From assembly GCA_002329645.1 (NCBI GenBank), contig DCTS01000067.1, positions 26,395-46,935 of the forward strand: DNA of 20,541 nucleotides, written 5' to 3'. Shown here one piece after another: positions 6,891 through 14,395 of the stretch; position 1 is the stretch's first letter, and each line of letters starts with the position of its first letter. The position numbers and the translations under genes were made by a program. Under the pieces are notes generated by a model. The model was not told the DNA's origin and searched no databases. It worked only from the letters and a program-made list of their open reading frames with translations. This DNA is from Lachnoclostridium sp. UBA1434 (GTDB lineage Bacteria > Bacillota > Clostridia > Lachnospirales > Lachnospiraceae).

Positions 6891-7934
6891 ATGAAGAAAG
6901 CGGTTGCATTTATACTGTGTATATTAATGCTTACGGGCTTTGCCGGATGCAGGAGGCAGGAGAAGCCTGCAGATACCGGCGATGTTTCGGAGAAAAAGAT
7001 TCAGATTGGTATGTCCTTTGATTCCTTTGTACTTGAACGATGGCAGAGGGACAGGGATGTGTTTGTTTTTACCGCACAAGAGCTCGGCGCCGAGGTAAAT
7101 GTGCAAAATGCCAATGGAGATGTGGAAAAGCAGATATCACAGATAGAATATTTTATAGATAAGGGCATGGATGTCATTGTAATAATATCGGTAGATTCTG
7201 AGGCCTTAAAAAAGGTTGTGGAAAAGGCCAGGGAAGCCGGAATTAAGATTGTAGCATATGACCGGCTGCTGATAAAATCCAATGTGGATCTGTATATTTC
7301 CTTTGATAATGAGATGGTAGGGAGCCTGATGGCAGAGACCCTGGCCGACAATATTCAGGAAAACGGCAATATAATAACCATCTTCGGACCGACAACGGAC
7401 CATAATGTTCAGCTGGTGGAGCAGGGCTTTAAGAAGGTTATGAAGAAGAAACCTCTTAATGTTGTTTACTCCGTATATGCCGTAAACTGGGTTGCGGAAG
7501 AAGCATATGATGCGGTAAAGAAGGCTGTTGCAATTACTCCCGATATAGCAGGAGTTTTTTGCGGAAACGACAATCTGGCCAGCGAAGCGGTGCGGGCCTT
7601 ATCGGAATACAGGATGGCAGGCAATGCTATAGTTACAGGACAGGATGCAGACCTTGCCGCTTGTCAGCGAATCGTGGAGGGAACCCAGACCATGACGGTA
7701 TATAAACCTGTGGATAAGCTGGCAAGAGCTGCTGCGGAATATGCGGTCAAGCTGGCCATGGGAGAAAAGATAGATGTTAAAACTACAATTTTCGACGGAT
7801 CATGTGAGGTGCCTTACGTCAAGCTGGAGCCGATTGCAGTAAACAAGGATAATATCGACGAGATAATTATTGACGGAGGATTTCAGACCAGGGAGGACGT
7901 ATATCTGAATGTTCCGGAAAAGCTGGAGGATTAA
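6891..7934 (+). CDS. XylF-like sugar-binding lipoprotein encoded with the sensor genes
   Basis: A 347-residue Peripla_BP_4 protein, closely resembling D-xylose-binding proteins (XylF). A lipoprotein signal ends at Cys20 (MLTGFAGC). XylF-type ligand-pocket motifs are kept: SFDSFVLERWQRDRD, VAYDRLL, CGNDNLASEA, TGQDADLAACQRI and MTVYKPVDKLA. I chose ATG 6891 because AAAGG at 6876-6880 is well spaced from it; a TTG at 6873 would overlap the regulator stop and put six residues before the signal peptide. It lies 14 bp after the response regulator, so it belongs to the regulatory transcript and not to the importer unit. It may act as an extra receptor for the importer or as a soluble sensing partner of the anchored protein or kinase. 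Ligand probably a pentose or related aldose; not provable from sequence. Confidence 0.85.
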   Translation: MKKAVAFILCILMLTGFAGCRRQEKPADTGDVSEKKIQIGMSFDSFVLERWQRDRDVFVFTAQELGAEVNVQNANGDVEKQISQIEYFIDKGMDVIVIISVDSEALKKVVEKAREAGIKIVAYDRLLIKSNVDLYISFDNEMVGSLMAETLADNIQENGNIITIFGPTTDHNVQLVEQGFKKVMKKKPLNVVYSVYAVNWVAEEAYDAVKKAVAITPDIAGVFCGNDNLASEAVRALSEYRMAGNAIVTGQDADLAACQRIVEGTQTMTVYKPVDKLARAAAEYAVKLAMGEKIDVKTTIFDGSCEVPYVKLEPIAVNKDNIDEIIIDGGFQTREDVYLNVPEKLED

Positions 7935-7936
7935 TA

Positions 7937-8001
7937 TAACAGACCCGGAACAATAAAAGTAACAGATCCGGAACAATAAAAGTAACAGATACGGAACAAT
8001 A
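7937..8001. repeat. 23-bp tandem repeat, three copies
   Basis: Copies start at 7937, 7960 and 7983, two bases after the preceding stop. The shared unit opens TAACAGA, then varies (CC, TC or TA), then CGGAACAATA; the third copy is cut short. The period is not a multiple of three and the array is not translated. The third copy runs into a hairpin (see 7995-8037). Confidence 0.88.
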
Positions 8002-8037
8002 GTAAATTATTGTTATATGTATAGCAATTTATTGCTA
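7995..8037 (+). other. Two AT-rich hairpins after the XylF-like gene
   Basis: AACAATA (7995-8001) pairs with TATTGTT (8008-8014) around a six-base loop. TAGCAA (8022-8027) pairs with TTGCTA (8032-8037) around TTTA. Both stems are weak and no clear T run follows, so they may be a leaky terminator or an mRNA 3' end between the regulatory genes and the importer unit. Confidence 0.35.
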
Positions 8038-8052
8038 CTTATACCAATATAA

Positions 8053-8080
8053 TTGTACTTTACTTACTTTCTAATATAAA
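8053..8080 (+). promoter_or_regulatory. Candidate promoter of the importer operon
   Basis: TTGTAC (8053-8058) and TATAAA (8075-8080) are separated by 16 bp, about 95 bp before the ChvE-like start, in a 240-bp gap. The imperfect -35 would suit activation by an AraC-type regulator such as the one at 5281. I found no clear catabolite-repression (cre) site near it. Confidence 0.45.
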
Positions 8081-8174
8081 AATATACGATATTTAACAAG
8101 TTAGTCCTGATATGTATATGTTATATTTAACGGGTAGTGTAATGGCTACATAAAAAAAAGGGAGGTAGTAAAGT

Positions 8175-9269
8175 ATGAAAAAAAGACTATTGGGAATCCT
8201 GTTGTGTATCGTAATGGTATTTGCTTTGGCAGCTTGCGGTACAAAGGATGAAGAAACCGGAGGAAAGAGCAATGATAAAGATTCAGACGGTAAAAAGACA
8301 ATAGGTGTCTGCATGCCGACAAAGACCTTGCAGCGTTGGAACCAGGACGGCGATTATGTGAAGAAGCAGCTTGAAGCAGCCGGTTACAAGGTAGACCTTC
8401 AGTACGCAGATGATGATATTCAGACTCAGGTTACGCAGGTCGAGAATATGATTGCCAACAATGTAAGCGTGCTGGTTATCGCATCCATCGATGGTGACTC
8501 TCTGGGAACGGTTCTGGCACAAGCTAAGGAAAAGAACATTCCTGTTATTGCTCATGACCGGTTAATTATGAATACGGACGCAGTAACTTATTATGCAACC
8601 TTTGACAACTATAAGGTTGGACAGAAGCAGGGCGAGTATATTGAAAAGGCGTTGGATCTGAAGAATGCTGCCGGTCCTTTCAACATTGAGCTGATTACAG
8701 GCGACCCTGGCGACAATAACGCAAAATTCTTCTTTAGCGGCGCTATGGATATTCTGCAGCCCTATATTGATTCAGGCAAATTAGTAGTTGTATCGGGCCA
8801 GACAGAGTTTGCCGAGGTTGCAACAGCAGAATGGAAAACCGAAAAAGCACAGAACAGAATGGAAAGTATACTTTCATCCTTCTATGCTGACGGTACAGTG
8901 CTTCATGCTGTTATGGCAAATAACGACTCAACGGCTCTCGGTGTTGCCAATGCACTGACCTCATCATATTCCGGACCTTGGCCTATCCTTACAGGTCAGG
9001 ACTGCGATATAGCAAACGTTAAGAATATGATAGCCGGCAAACAGTCCATGTCAGTCTTCAAGGATACCCGTGAGCTTGCCAAGCAGGTTGTTTTGATGGT
9101 TCAAGCCATCATGGAAGGCAAGGATGCTCCTATTAATGATACGGAAACATATAATAACGGCGTATTCAATGTTCCTACCTACCAGTGCGAGCCTGTTTAT
9201 GCAGACGTAAACAACTATAGGGAACTGTTGATTGATTCAGGATATTATACTGAGGATGATTTAAAGTAA
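8175..9269 (+). CDS. ChvE-type sugar-binding lipoprotein of the ABC importer
   Basis: A 364-residue extracytoplasmic receptor. The lipoprotein signal ends at Cys21 (FALAAC), followed by an acidic, Gly/Ser/Lys-rich linker and a Peripla_BP_4 domain. Motifs resemble ChvE/XylF receptors for aldoses: PTKTLQRWNQDGD, AHDRLIMN, TGDPGDNNAKFF, NNDSTALGVA and TGQDCDIA. The start is ATG 8175, with GGGAGG at 8160-8165. It is the first gene of the importer unit, after a 240-bp gap with a candidate promoter, and is followed by a large hairpin before the ATPase gene, a layout that normally gives an excess of binding protein. It delivers the sugar to the permease at 10955. Substrates of ChvE relatives include galactose, glucose, arabinose and xylose; the exact one is not readable here. 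Confidence 0.93.
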   Translation: MKKRLLGILLCIVMVFALAACGTKDEETGGKSNDKDSDGKKTIGVCMPTKTLQRWNQDGDYVKKQLEAAGYKVDLQYADDDIQTQVTQVENMIANNVSVLVIASIDGDSLGTVLAQAKEKNIPVIAHDRLIMNTDAVTYYATFDNYKVGQKQGEYIEKALDLKNAAGPFNIELITGDPGDNNAKFFFSGAMDILQPYIDSGKLVVVSGQTEFAEVATAEWKTEKAQNRMESILSSFYADGTVLHAVMANNDSTALGVANALTSSYSGPWPILTGQDCDIANVKNMIAGKQSMSVFKDTRELAKQVVLMVQAIMEGKDAPINDTETYNNGVFNVPTYQCEPVYADVNNYRELLIDSGYYTEDDLK

Positions 9270-9287
9270 TATAAGCAATTCCCGGAC

Positions 9288-9339
9288 TTATATGGGGCTA
9301 TTGCATAACGGTTTAAGAAATGCAAGAAGCCCCATATAA
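9288..9339 (+). other. Intercistronic stem-loop after the binding-protein gene
   Basis: A perfect 12-bp outer stem (9288-9299 with 9328-9339; arms TTATATGGGGCT and AGCCCCATATAA) encloses an inner 6-bp stem, TTGCAT (9301-9306) with ATGCAA (9320-9325). No T tract follows. It probably protects or partly terminates the mRNA so that the lipoprotein is made in excess of the ATPase and permease. Confidence 0.7.
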
Positions 9340-9409
9340 TCCATATAAAGAATAAAAAATGGCATGCATTTAGAGTGCGGTAATAAAAGTTTATCGGAGG
9401 GGGATACAA

Positions 9410-10951
9410 TTGGCGAAAGTATTGCTTGAAATGAAGAATATCACCAAAACCTTTCCCGGCGTTAAGGCGCTTGATAACGTCAATCTTAAGGTTGAAGAGG
9501 GCGAAATCCATACTCTCGTAGGTGAAAACGGTGCCGGTAAATCTACACTGATGAATGTATTAAGCGGTATCCATCCCTTTGGCTCCTATGAGGGAGAGGT
9601 CATCTATGACGGCAAGCTGTGCCGTTTTACTAATATTAAGGACAGTGAAGAAAAGGGTATTGTTATAATACATCAGGAGTTAGCGTTAATTCCCTATATG
9701 ACAATCGGTGAAAATATGTTCCTCGGCAATGAAAGAGGTAAAGCATTTGCTATAGATTGGAATGAAACCTATGATAAGGCAGACAAGTATTTACGTATGG
9801 TAGGGCTTGAAGAATCCTCAAGAACACTTGTAAAGGATATTGGCGTAGGCAAGCAGCAATTGGTGGAAATTGCAAAGGCCCTGGCTAAGAATGCCAGGCT
9901 GCTGATATTGGATGAACCGACTTCATCCCTGAATGAAAAGGATTCAAAAGCGCTTCTTGATCTTATTCTGCAGTTTAAAAAAGAAGGAATGACATCAATC
10001 CTGATATCCCACAAGCTTAATGAGATTTCCTACATAGCTGATAAAATCACAATCATACGGGACGGAGCAACCATAGAAACCCTGGATAAGGCTGTGGATG
10101 AGATTACAGAGGATCGTATCATCAAGGGGATGGTCGGACGAAGCTTATCTGACCGCTTCCCTAGAAGAGAAAATAAAAAAATCGGTGACATAGCACTGGA
10201 AATAGAGAACTGGAATGTTTACCACCCGATATTTGATGACCACAAGATTATTGATGATGTGAGTATGAATGTCAGGAGGGGTGAGGTTGTAGGAATAGCC
10301 GGGCTTATGGGAGCAGGCAGGACGGAGCTGGCCATGAGCGTGTTTGGAAAAAGCTATGGTACGAGAATCAGCGGTAAGATTAAAATTCATGGCAAGTATG
10401 TGCATCTTAATAATGAAAAGGCTGCGATCAGGCATAAATTGGCATATGTAACAGAGGACAGAAAAGAAAACGGATTGATACTTAACAATTCAATAAAACA
10501 TAACGTCTCACTTGCCAATCTTGCGGGTATCAGCAACAGAGGCATTATCGATGCCGACAAAGAGTATATTGTGGCGCAGGAGCAGAGAGAAAAGCTGAAT
10601 ATAAAATGTCCGACTGTAGAGCAGAATGTATCCAACCTAAGCGGCGGTAATCAGCAAAAGGCATTACTGGCAAAATGGATGTTCGCTGATCCGGATATTC
10701 TTATTTTGGATGAGCCGACCAGAGGCATTGATGTTGGCGCAAAATATGAGATATACTGCATTATTAACCGATTGGTAGATGAAGGCAGGTCAGTGGTATT
10801 AATTTCCTCGGAGCTTCCTGAAGTTATTGGTATGTGTGACCGGATTTATATTATGGACAGCGGCAGAATTGTCGGCGAGGTACAGGGGGAAGAGGCCACC
10901 CAGGAAAATATAATGTCATATATTTTAAAAACAAGCAATAAAGGAGCGTAA
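9410..10951 (+). CDS. Sugar ABC transporter ATP-binding protein, CUT2 (XylG/MmsA type)
   Basis: A 513-residue double ABC ATPase on the cytoplasmic face of the importer. The first domain has Walker A GENGAGKST (38-46), a degenerate signature around VGKQQLVEIA (146-155) and Walker B LLILDEP (164-170). The second has a degenerate Walker A (GLMGAGRTEL), as is usual for this family, an intact signature LSGGNQQK and ILILDEPTRGIDVG. The length and this two-domain arrangement are typical of CUT2 ATPases (RbsA, XylG, MmsA/GguA). The start is TTG 9410, six bases after GGAGGGGG (9396-9403); no ATG is suitably placed. The stop lies three bases before the permease start, so translation is probably coupled. 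The domain family is certain; the sugar is not. Confidence 0.96.
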   Translation: MAKVLLEMKNITKTFPGVKALDNVNLKVEEGEIHTLVGENGAGKSTLMNVLSGIHPFGSYEGEVIYDGKLCRFTNIKDSEEKGIVIIHQELALIPYMTIGENMFLGNERGKAFAIDWNETYDKADKYLRMVGLEESSRTLVKDIGVGKQQLVEIAKALAKNARLLILDEPTSSLNEKDSKALLDLILQFKKEGMTSILISHKLNEISYIADKITIIRDGATIETLDKAVDEITEDRIIKGMVGRSLSDRFPRRENKKIGDIALEIENWNVYHPIFDDHKIIDDVSMNVRRGEVVGIAGLMGAGRTELAMSVFGKSYGTRISGKIKIHGKYVHLNNEKAAIRHKLAYVTEDRKENGLILNNSIKHNVSLANLAGISNRGIIDADKEYIVAQEQREKLNIKCPTVEQNVSNLSGGNQQKALLAKWMFADPDILILDEPTRGIDVGAKYEIYCIINRLVDEGRSVVLISSELPEVIGMCDRIYIMDSGRIVGEVQGEEATQENIMSYILKTSNKGA

Positions 10952-10954
10952 ATA

Positions 10955-12127
10955 ATGAATAGAGCAAAAGTAATATCATTTGTCAAGGCGAATACAATGA
11001 TTATTGCCCTAATAACCATTACAGCATTCTTTGTTTGGCAGAGGGGAGGAAAAATCCTGCTTCCTCAGAATATAAGCAACCTGATTTCCCAGAATGCCTA
11101 TGTATTTATATTGGCGACAGGTATGCTGCTTTGTATCCTGACAGGCGGCAATATCGACCTTTCCGTCGGATCTGTGGTATGCATCGTTGGTGCCGCAGGA
11201 GCAACCTTAATGGAAAAAAAGGATGTACATTGGGTTATTGCCGTAATATTTATGGTAATCATCGGTCTGGCAATAGGTGCATGGCAGGGCTTCTGGATTG
11301 CTTATGTCAGGGTACCGCCCTTTATTACAACCCTGGCCGGCATGCTTGTATTCAGAGGCTTGTCCAATGTTATTCTTGAGGGATTAACAGTATCACTTAC
11401 CAACACCACCTTTGTTAAGGTGTTCGGAGGAGGAGCAGACTGTTATGTCAGAGATTTCTTCGGAGGAGAGGGGTTTAATATTACAGCCATGCTGGCAGGC
11501 ATAATAGCCAGTGTTTTGTATCTGTTTGTACAAATCCAGGGTAGAATCAGAAGAGCAAAAAAGGGTTATGAAATGGAGCCCCTTGTAAAAATGATTGTAA
11601 GAATTGTGATTATTTCAGCAGCCATCATTGCATTTTCCTATCAGCTGGCTAGACATAAGGGTATTCCGACTGCTCTGATTATTGTTGTAGTCGTAGTTCT
11701 GGTTTACGGATACATAACATCGAAAACCACCATAGGCCGTCATTTTTACGCAGTGGGCGGCAACGAGCAGGCAGCTAAGCTTTCAGGTATCAATACAAAC
11801 AGGGTTTACTTTTTGGCATACACCAATATGGGCTTATTGGCAGCTCTTGCAGGCATGATGACGATAGCGCGCCTGACCTCGGCACAGCCTTCATACGGGC
11901 AGAATTATGAAATGGATGCAATCGGTTCCTGCTTTATCGGCGGCGCTTCGGCATACGGAGGTACCGGTAAGGTCTCGGGGGTTATCATCGGTGCCCTGCT
12001 GATGGGCGTAATCAACCTTGGCATGTATATAATGGGCGTTGATGCCAACTGGCAGAAGGTGGTCAAGGGCATGGTCCTCCTGGGAGCCGTTATATTTGAC
12101 GTGGTATCAAAGAGAAGATCGAAATAG
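10955..12127 (+). CDS. Sugar ABC transporter permease, CUT2 (XylH/GguB type)
   Basis: A 390-residue membrane protein with about ten hydrophobic segments, the homodimeric pore of the importer. Family marks are TGGNIDLSVGS (63-73), which faces the substrate path, a hydrophilic cytoplasmic loop around residues 188-210, and VGGNEQAAKLSGI (about 266-278) in the region that contacts the ATPase. The long central loop and overall length match XylH/GguB more than the shorter RbsC. ATG 10955 is preceded by AAGGAG (10941-10946), which lies inside the ATPase gene end. It is the last gene of the unit, and a terminator hairpin follows within 30 bp. No sugar kinase or isomerase gene is attached, so catabolism must be encoded elsewhere. 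Confidence 0.95.
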   Translation: MNRAKVISFVKANTMIIALITITAFFVWQRGGKILLPQNISNLISQNAYVFILATGMLLCILTGGNIDLSVGSVVCIVGAAGATLMEKKDVHWVIAVIFMVIIGLAIGAWQGFWIAYVRVPPFITTLAGMLVFRGLSNVILEGLTVSLTNTTFVKVFGGGADCYVRDFFGGEGFNITAMLAGIIASVLYLFVQIQGRIRRAKKGYEMEPLVKMIVRIVIISAAIIAFSYQLARHKGIPTALIIVVVVVLVYGYITSKTTIGRHFYAVGGNEQAAKLSGINTNRVYFLAYTNMGLLAALAGMMTIARLTSAQPSYGQNYEMDAIGSCFIGGASAYGGTGKVSGVIIGALLMGVINLGMYIMGVDANWQKVVKGMVLLGAVIFDVVSKRRSK

Positions 12128-12151
12128 CCTTACATTAAATCAGGGGATGAA

Positions 12152-12188
12152 TAACAGGCCGCTGCATATTACCTGCAGCGGCCTGTTA
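12152..12188 (+). terminator. Terminator of the sugar importer operon
   Basis: Perfect 15-bp inverted repeat (12152-12166 with 12174-12188), GC-rich at its centre (GGCCGCTGCA), with a seven-base loop. The downstream tract is T-rich but interrupted. It lies 24 bp after the permease stop and separates the importer unit from asnA. Confidence 0.85.
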
Positions 12189-12264
12189 GTATGTTATATT
12201 ATTTAACTGCTGCTGTTTTGTCGACGGCACTTATACAGCAAAAGTGAAACGAAACTCTTTTATA

Positions 12265-12293
12265 TTGACAAATTAAAAGCAAGCCTGTAAAAT
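12265..12293 (+). promoter_or_regulatory. Sigma-A promoter of asnA
   Basis: A consensus -35 TTGACA (12265-12270) and TAAAAT (12288-12293) are separated by 17 bp, the best promoter match in the window. Transcription would begin near 12300, leaving a leader of about 40 nt, too short for a T-box or other riboswitch. Confidence 0.85.
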
Positions 12294-12341
12294 GTGCTAC
12301 ATAGCTTAATTGAACAAGTAAATGAGGGGGATGCATTTGTA

Positions 12342-13349
12342 ATGAAACTAATTATTCCGGACAGTTATCGTTCTAAGCTTGATATAAGGGAGACCGAGAT
12401 TGCAATCAAGCAAACCAAGGATTTTTTTGAAAGGGAGCTTGCAAGGCAATTAAATTTGGTGAGAGTATCCGCACCCTTGTTCGTGAAACCGGAAACCGGT
12501 CTTAATGATAATCTGAGCGGAACGGAGAGGCCTGTTGCCTTTGGGATTAAGGAGCAAAACGAGGCTGTTGCCGAGATAGTTCATTCCCTTGCAAAGTGGA
12601 AAAGGCTTGCCTTGAAGCGGTACGGCTTTCATATGGGTGAAGGCCTTTATACGGATATGAATGCAATACGCAGAGAAGAGTATACGGATAATATTCATTC
12701 TCTCTATGTAGATCAGTGGGATTGGGAAAAGATTATAGACAAAAGCAGCAGGAATATGGATACCCTAAAGGATATCGTGATAAAGGTATACAACTCCTTA
12801 AGGAATACGGAAAAGTATCTTTCTAAGATTTATGATTATATTGATGTTCAGCTTCCCGAGGAAATATTCTTCATTACATCCCAGGAGCTTGAGGATAGAT
12901 ATCCCGATAAGACTCCCAGGGAAAGGGAATATCTTATTACAAAGGATAAGGGTGCAGTGTTTATCATGCAGATAGGATGCATGCTGAATTCCGGGGAAAA
13001 GCATGACAACCGGGCTCCGGACTATGATGACTGGAAGCTTAACGGAGATATAATTGTTTATTATCCTGTACTGGATATTGCCATGGAGCTTTCTTCAATG
13101 GGTATTCGGGTAGATGAGGACAGCCTCTTGGAGCAGTTAAAGATAAGCGGATGTATGGACAGGGCTGAGCTCCCCTTCCAGAAGGCGCTGCTTAACAGGG
13201 AGCTCCCCTATACGATCGGAGGGGGTATCGGGCAATCCAGAATATGTATGTTCTGCCTGCGCAAAGCCCATATAGGTGAGGTACATGCCTCAATCTGGCC
13301 GGAAGAGATCCTGGAGGAGGCTGAAAGGATAGGCCTGCCGTTATTGTAG
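12342..13349 (+). CDS. asnA: Aspartate--ammonia ligase (asparagine synthetase A)
   Basis: AsnA makes L-asparagine from L-aspartate, ammonia and ATP via an aspartyl-adenylate; it is a cytoplasmic dimer related to class II aspartyl-tRNA synthetases. The 335-residue product has the family's near-invariant stretches: NLSGTERP (58-65), VHSLAKWKR (80-88), MGEGLYTDMNAIR (98-110), YVDQWDWE (122-129), RAPDYDDW, ELSSMGIRVD and IGGGIGQSR. ATG 12342 was chosen because GAGGGGG (12324-12330) is the only ribosome binding site and the family begins close to here; 16 more in-frame codons upstream would reach into the promoter -10 and are excluded. It is a single-gene unit with its own strong promoter and a terminator after it. 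All key blocks look intact. Confidence 0.97.
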   Translation: MKLIIPDSYRSKLDIRETEIAIKQTKDFFERELARQLNLVRVSAPLFVKPETGLNDNLSGTERPVAFGIKEQNEAVAEIVHSLAKWKRLALKRYGFHMGEGLYTDMNAIRREEYTDNIHSLYVDQWDWEKIIDKSSRNMDTLKDIVIKVYNSLRNTEKYLSKIYDYIDVQLPEEIFFITSQELEDRYPDKTPREREYLITKDKGAVFIMQIGCMLNSGEKHDNRAPDYDDWKLNGDIIVYYPVLDIAMELSSMGIRVDEDSLLEQLKISGCMDRAELPFQKALLNRELPYTIGGGIGQSRICMFCLRKAHIGEVHASIWPEEILEEAERIGLPLL

Positions 13350-13395
13350 GTTATGAAATGCAGTGAGTTACGGCATAAGTATGCCAGAAAGCATA

Positions 13396-13438
13396 AAAAG
13401 AGGAACAACACGGGTGAATGTTGCTCCTCTTTTATTAA
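13396..13438. terminator. Bidirectional terminator between asnA and the aldo/keto reductase gene
   Basis: Arms 13396-13410 and 13419-13433 pair over 15 positions with one A-C mismatch, around an eight-base loop. A-rich sequence precedes the left arm and T-rich sequence follows the right arm, so the hairpin can end transcription from either side. It lies between two convergent genes. Confidence 0.88.
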
Positions 13439-13460
13439 TATCATGATATGTTAAACATTC

Positions 13461-14309
13461 TTAGAACGGGGTGGTATCCGGATGGGCGCCGGTACGTCCA
13501 TAGGCTTCAAGAACCTTCATTGCTTCAATATCCTCTTCAGATAGCTCAAAATCAAAAATATCCTTGTTCTCCAGCATGCGTTCCCTGCCTGACGCTTTGG
13601 GCAGAGGTAAAAAGCCGTGCTGTATGCTCCAGCGCAGCACTATCTGGGCAGGTGTTTTATTGTATTTTGCAGCTAATTTAAGTAAAATCGGATGATCCAG
13701 ATTGCCCCTTATCAGCGGGCTCCAGGCTTCCACTATAATCATGTGATCCTTGCAGTAGCTTACCGCTTCCCTCTGTACATATTGGGGATGCAGTTCAAGC
13801 TGATTCACCATGGGAGCGATTCGAACGGTTTCCAGCAAGGCTTCAATATGTTCAGGGAGGAAATTGCTGACGCCTATTGCCTTGATCTTGCCGGCATCAT
13901 AAAGCTCCTCAAAAGCCTTCCAGGTACCTTCGTTGGCTTCCTTCCAAATATCCCGGTACTTAAGCGGCTTTGGCCAGTGTATAAGATACAGGTCAAGATA
14001 GTCAAGGCCAAGGTTATTCATGGTCATTTCAAATTCCTTCATGGTGTTTTCATAACCATGATCCCGATTGCCCAGCTTGCTTGTAATGAACAGTTCATTT
14101 CTTTTGAGTCCGCAGCTCCGGACAGCCTTGCCTGTGGCTTCTTCGTTCTCATAGACAAAGGCGGTGTCGATATGCCTGTAGCCGCAGTCTATTGCCTGCT
14201 TAATAATATCTACGGTATGCTCGTTATTTGGAAGCTTAAAGGTGCCAAAGCCCATGCAGGGAATTTTAACGCCGTTAGATAATACGTAAGTGTCCTGTAT
14301 GCTTTTCAT
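13461..14309 (-). CDS. Aldo/keto reductase (NADPH-dependent, AKR5-like)
   Basis: A 282-residue cytoplasmic TIM-barrel oxidoreductase that reduces aldehydes or ketones with NAD(P)H. The catalytic tetrad is complete: D48 (HIDTA), Y53 (FVYENE), K78 (ITSKLGN) and H111 (LIHWPKP). The cofactor region LPKASGRERM near the C-terminus (residues about 235-245) suggests NADPH use. Family marks MGFGTFKLP, AIGVSNF and NQLELHP are present. I chose ATG 14309 because AAGGAGG lies nine bases upstream on the minus strand (complement of 14319-14325); the upstream frame adds 17 residues without similarity to the family. It is last in the minus-strand block, 86 bp after the HAD gene, with a short inverted repeat in the gap. 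Physiological substrate unknown; methylglyoxal and 2,5-diketo-gluconate type substrates are known for relatives. Confidence 0.93.
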   Translation of the reverse strand: MKSIQDTYVLSNGVKIPCMGFGTFKLPNNEHTVDIIKQAIDCGYRHIDTAFVYENEEATGKAVRSCGLKRNELFITSKLGNRDHGYENTMKEFEMTMNNLGLDYLDLYLIHWPKPLKYRDIWKEANEGTWKAFEELYDAGKIKAIGVSNFLPEHIEALLETVRIAPMVNQLELHPQYVQREAVSYCKDHMIIVEAWSPLIRGNLDHPILLKLAAKYNKTPAQIVLRWSIQHGFLPLPKASGRERMLENKDIFDFELSEEDIEAMKVLEAYGRTGAHPDTTPF

Positions 14310-14364
14310 AAACTGTTTCCTCCTTCCAAAACTATCAGCAATAGTTAAAAACAATAGCAAAAGT

Positions 14365-14384
14365 TATACTTCCCAATTGGTATA
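14365..14384. promoter_or_regulatory. Short inverted repeat upstream of the aldo/keto reductase
   Basis: TATAC (14365-14369) and GTATA (14380-14384) form five-base arms ten bases apart, surrounding the 8-bp palindrome CCAATTGG. It lies 56 bp upstream of the reductase start, a plausible operator position. No regulator gene is adjacent, so the call rests on symmetry alone. Confidence 0.2.
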
Positions 14385-14395
14385 AATTAATACAT

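Noticed and set aside
8041..8174. Catabolite-repression (cre) site near the importer promoter
   Set aside because: No match to the TGNAANCGNTNNCA-type palindrome could be found by eye in the gap.
12189..12341. T-box or other riboswitch ahead of asnA
   Set aside because: A near-consensus promoter at 12265-12293 leaves a leader of only about 40 nt.
13692..14282. 196-codon plus-strand open frame across the aldo/keto reductase gene
   Set aside because: It is antisense to a gene with a complete catalytic tetrad and has no ribosome binding site or family features.
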